Shown here piece after piece: positions 42,954 to 43,852 of a stretch of DNA of 43,852 nt. The DNA lies in NCBI GenBank assembly GCA_011170285.1, contig DUEE01000005.1:1-43852 (forward strand), written 5' to 3'. Made by a program: the position numbers and the translations under genes. Position 1 is the first letter of the stretch; every line of letters starts with the position of its first letter. This stretch comes from Dehalococcoidia bacterium. GTDB taxonomy: Bacteria; Chloroflexota; Dehalococcoidia; Dehalococcoidales; W498. Under the pieces are notes generated by a model. That model ran no database searches. It saw nothing but the letters and a program-made list of their open reading frames with translations, and was not told the DNA's origin.

Positions 42954-43236
42954 TACCGCGAAAGCTCCTTTCAATACACGTTGTAGCTGGGGCATTAATA
43001 GGTAGAACTTTTAAGCTGGCCTTCAGTCTCACTATTTAACCCAACTACTCCCATCGCGGATAATTGTAGCAATAAAGGTTGGAGCGTGCAACTAAGAAGT
43101 AACAAATTAAGCTTCTGTTACATCGACAGCACATTCTGGACGTTTGTTACCTAGCTCTATATTATGTGTGGGTTTAGGTTACCCAACAAAGTACTTCTTT
43201 GTTACACCTGTTAAAGAGTTGGTAGAAGGCGTTAGT
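42954..43236. other. Intergenic stretch with small hairpins
   Basis: No coding frame is convincing. AACAAAG-tactt-CTTTGTT (about 43186-43204) is a perfect 7-bp hairpin and could end transcription weakly in either direction. GTCTA/TAGAC (about 43234-43250) spans the stop of the small membrane gene. Confidence 0.4.
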
Positions 43237-43488
43237 CTAGACTCTGTAGACGACTAAAATTAGGGCTGTTGCGATGATCATCGCCAGTGACCAAAATAGA
43301 GGCCGATTGCAGACATTTGGTTTCCCTTTCTTGTGCCTTGTTATCACGTAAGTTATGTAGATCCATACGGGTCCGTACTGGGAAACCAAGTCCAGTTCCG
43401 CATTAAGAGAATATTTAGATATGATGGCCAGTGCTAGTACACAAATCGCAGCTACTAATGATACTTTAATTTCACTTGTGAGTCTCAT
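43237..43488 (-). CDS. Small membrane protein, 83 residues
   Basis: The protein has three hydrophobic segments: about 8-24 (VSLVAAICVLALAIIS), 37-50 (YGPVWIYITYVIT) and 65-81 (LFWSLAMIIATALILVV), separated by a charged loop RHKKGKPNVCNRP. No family is recognised. AGGA seven bases before the ATG supports expression. It lies 51 bases after the stop of the broken zinc-ribbon paralogue on the same strand and may once have been cotranscribed with it. Confidence 0.55.
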   Translation of the reverse strand: MRLTSEIKVSLVAAICVLALAIISKYSLNAELDLVSQYGPVWIYITYVITRHKKGKPNVCNRPLFWSLAMIIATALILVVYRV

Positions 43489-43539
43489 AGAAATCCTAAC
43501 TGCCTCCGTATGCGTTAAGCACGCTCATCTATTTAGGAG

Positions 43540-43730
43540 CTAAACAAACTCTTTCTTGGATACAGCGGTCAATGCTATAGTTGGTATCCCTAAGATAAAC
43601 GATGAAAGAAATGTGGATACGGATCCAGCTAGTGCCATTCCCCAAAGCCTTCTCTTGATTGAACAGATACCACCTAGTGTGGATAAGACACCCGGAACAA
43701 TAACTGCGGCACCTAATATGATGATTGAGG
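43540..43730 (-). pseudogene. C-terminal remnant of a zinc-ribbon membrane protein, cut by an IS element
   Basis: On the minus strand the frame ending at TAG 43542-43540 reads VLSTLGGICSIKRRLWGMALAGSVSTFLSSFILGIPTIALTAVSKKEFV. This matches, almost residue for residue in pattern, the end of the protein at 31549-32034 (ILGGVFALRKRIWGLALAGA, LSIPAIVFLALSKQEF). The frame runs straight into the IS terminal sequence at 43731, so the zinc ribbons and first membrane segments are missing or lie beyond the IS, outside the window. Confidence 0.75.
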
Positions 43731-43852
43731 TGGTCCCCGAAATTTGGACAGGTTGTTAAGAGCGGGTTCTGCTCCTAAAATAACAAAGGAAGGAGGAGCA
43801 GGACATGAAACAAAACCGAAGGAAACACAGCCCATCATTTAAAGCCAGGGTA
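43731..43852 (+). mobile_element. IS3-family-like insertion sequence, left end (partial)
   Basis: The sequence TGGTCCCCGAAATTTGGACA (43731-43750) has the form of an IS3-family terminal inverted repeat. A transposase frame starts 55 bases inside. The other end is beyond the window. The element interrupts the zinc-ribbon gene remnant on the minus strand. Confidence 0.75.
43805..43852 (+). CDS. IS3-family transposase OrfA, N-terminus (partial)
   Basis: ATG 43805 follows AGGAGGAGCA and the 16 visible codons read MKQNRRKHSPSFKARV, the usual opening of IS3-group OrfA proteins, whose helix-turn-helix (FKAKVALEA...) binds the element ends. The reading frame is cut by the window edge. Confidence 0.8.
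   Translation, partial: MKQNRRKHSPSFKARV

Noticed and set aside
43556-43759. Plus-strand open frame of 67 codons
   Set aside because: The opposite strand reads the zinc-ribbon protein remnant over the same bases, and the frame runs into the IS end.

Overview
The window looks like a chromosomal contig of a strictly anaerobic bacterium of the Chloroflexota, most likely Dehalococcoidia. The taxonomic call is inference. It rests on the run rpsB-tsf-pyrH-frr-uppS-cdsA-dxr-rseP-ispG followed by proS, a short EF-Ts, a ThrS without its TGS domain, a methanogen-type nitrogen regulator (NrpR), and corrinoid salvage by CbiZ beside CbiA/CbiP. Redox genes or remnants (desulforedoxin, carbon monoxide dehydrogenase, radical SAM maturase) fit an anaerobe.

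Layout. 1-3600 is a decayed accessory area: a hairpin, a desulforedoxin-like gene lacking one metal ligand, a CO dehydrogenase gene (cooS) reduced to its two ends, an intact YyaL/DUF255 protein, and a 3' tRNA-Arg-like fragment that may be an integration scar. 3600-5900 holds a DivIVA-like coiled-coil gene and a winged-helix regulator, separated by about 400 bases rich in strong inverted repeats (candidate structured leader RNA). 5950-11400 is a corrinoid operon behind a perfect consensus promoter: radical SAM/SPASM protein (with a nonsense codon), cbiZ, cbiA, cbiP, cobO. 11400-22510, all on the minus strand, is a nitrogen/amino-acid block: FAD oxidoreductase, asparagine-synthetase-like protein, FMN glutamate-synthase-like protein, a PEP-synthase-like ATP-grasp protein, glutamate dehydrogenase, hisF and nrpR. 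22630-33800 is the plus-strand translation/isoprenoid/envelope operon, interrupted by a pentapeptide-repeat ion channel, a hairpin-repeat patch and a zinc-ribbon membrane protein before proS. 34800-41700 is a minus-strand translation block (thrS-infC-rpmI-rplT, then pheS-pheT). The right end has an MFS transporter, a small membrane protein, a gene remnant cut by an IS3-type element, and the start of that element.

How the parts fit. NrpR is known in methanogens as a 2-oxoglutarate-responsive repressor. Here its gene has a sigma70-type promoter whose -10 box is overlapped by a dyad matching the methanogen NrpR operator (GGAA-N6-TTCC) at 7 of 8 positions, so autoregulation is likely. GDH, the FMN glutamate-synthase domain and the asparagine-synthetase-like protein nearby are natural candidates for the nitrogen circuit, though I found no clear operator at those genes. 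The asparagine-synthetase-like protein has Ala instead of the glutaminase Cys2, so it probably uses free ammonia. infC begins at a non-canonical ATT codon, as in other bacteria where IF-3 autoregulates. The start sites of tsf, frr, dxr, ispG, cbiZ, the MFS gene and the small membrane-anchored gene are best placed inside longer open frames, for reasons given in each entry.
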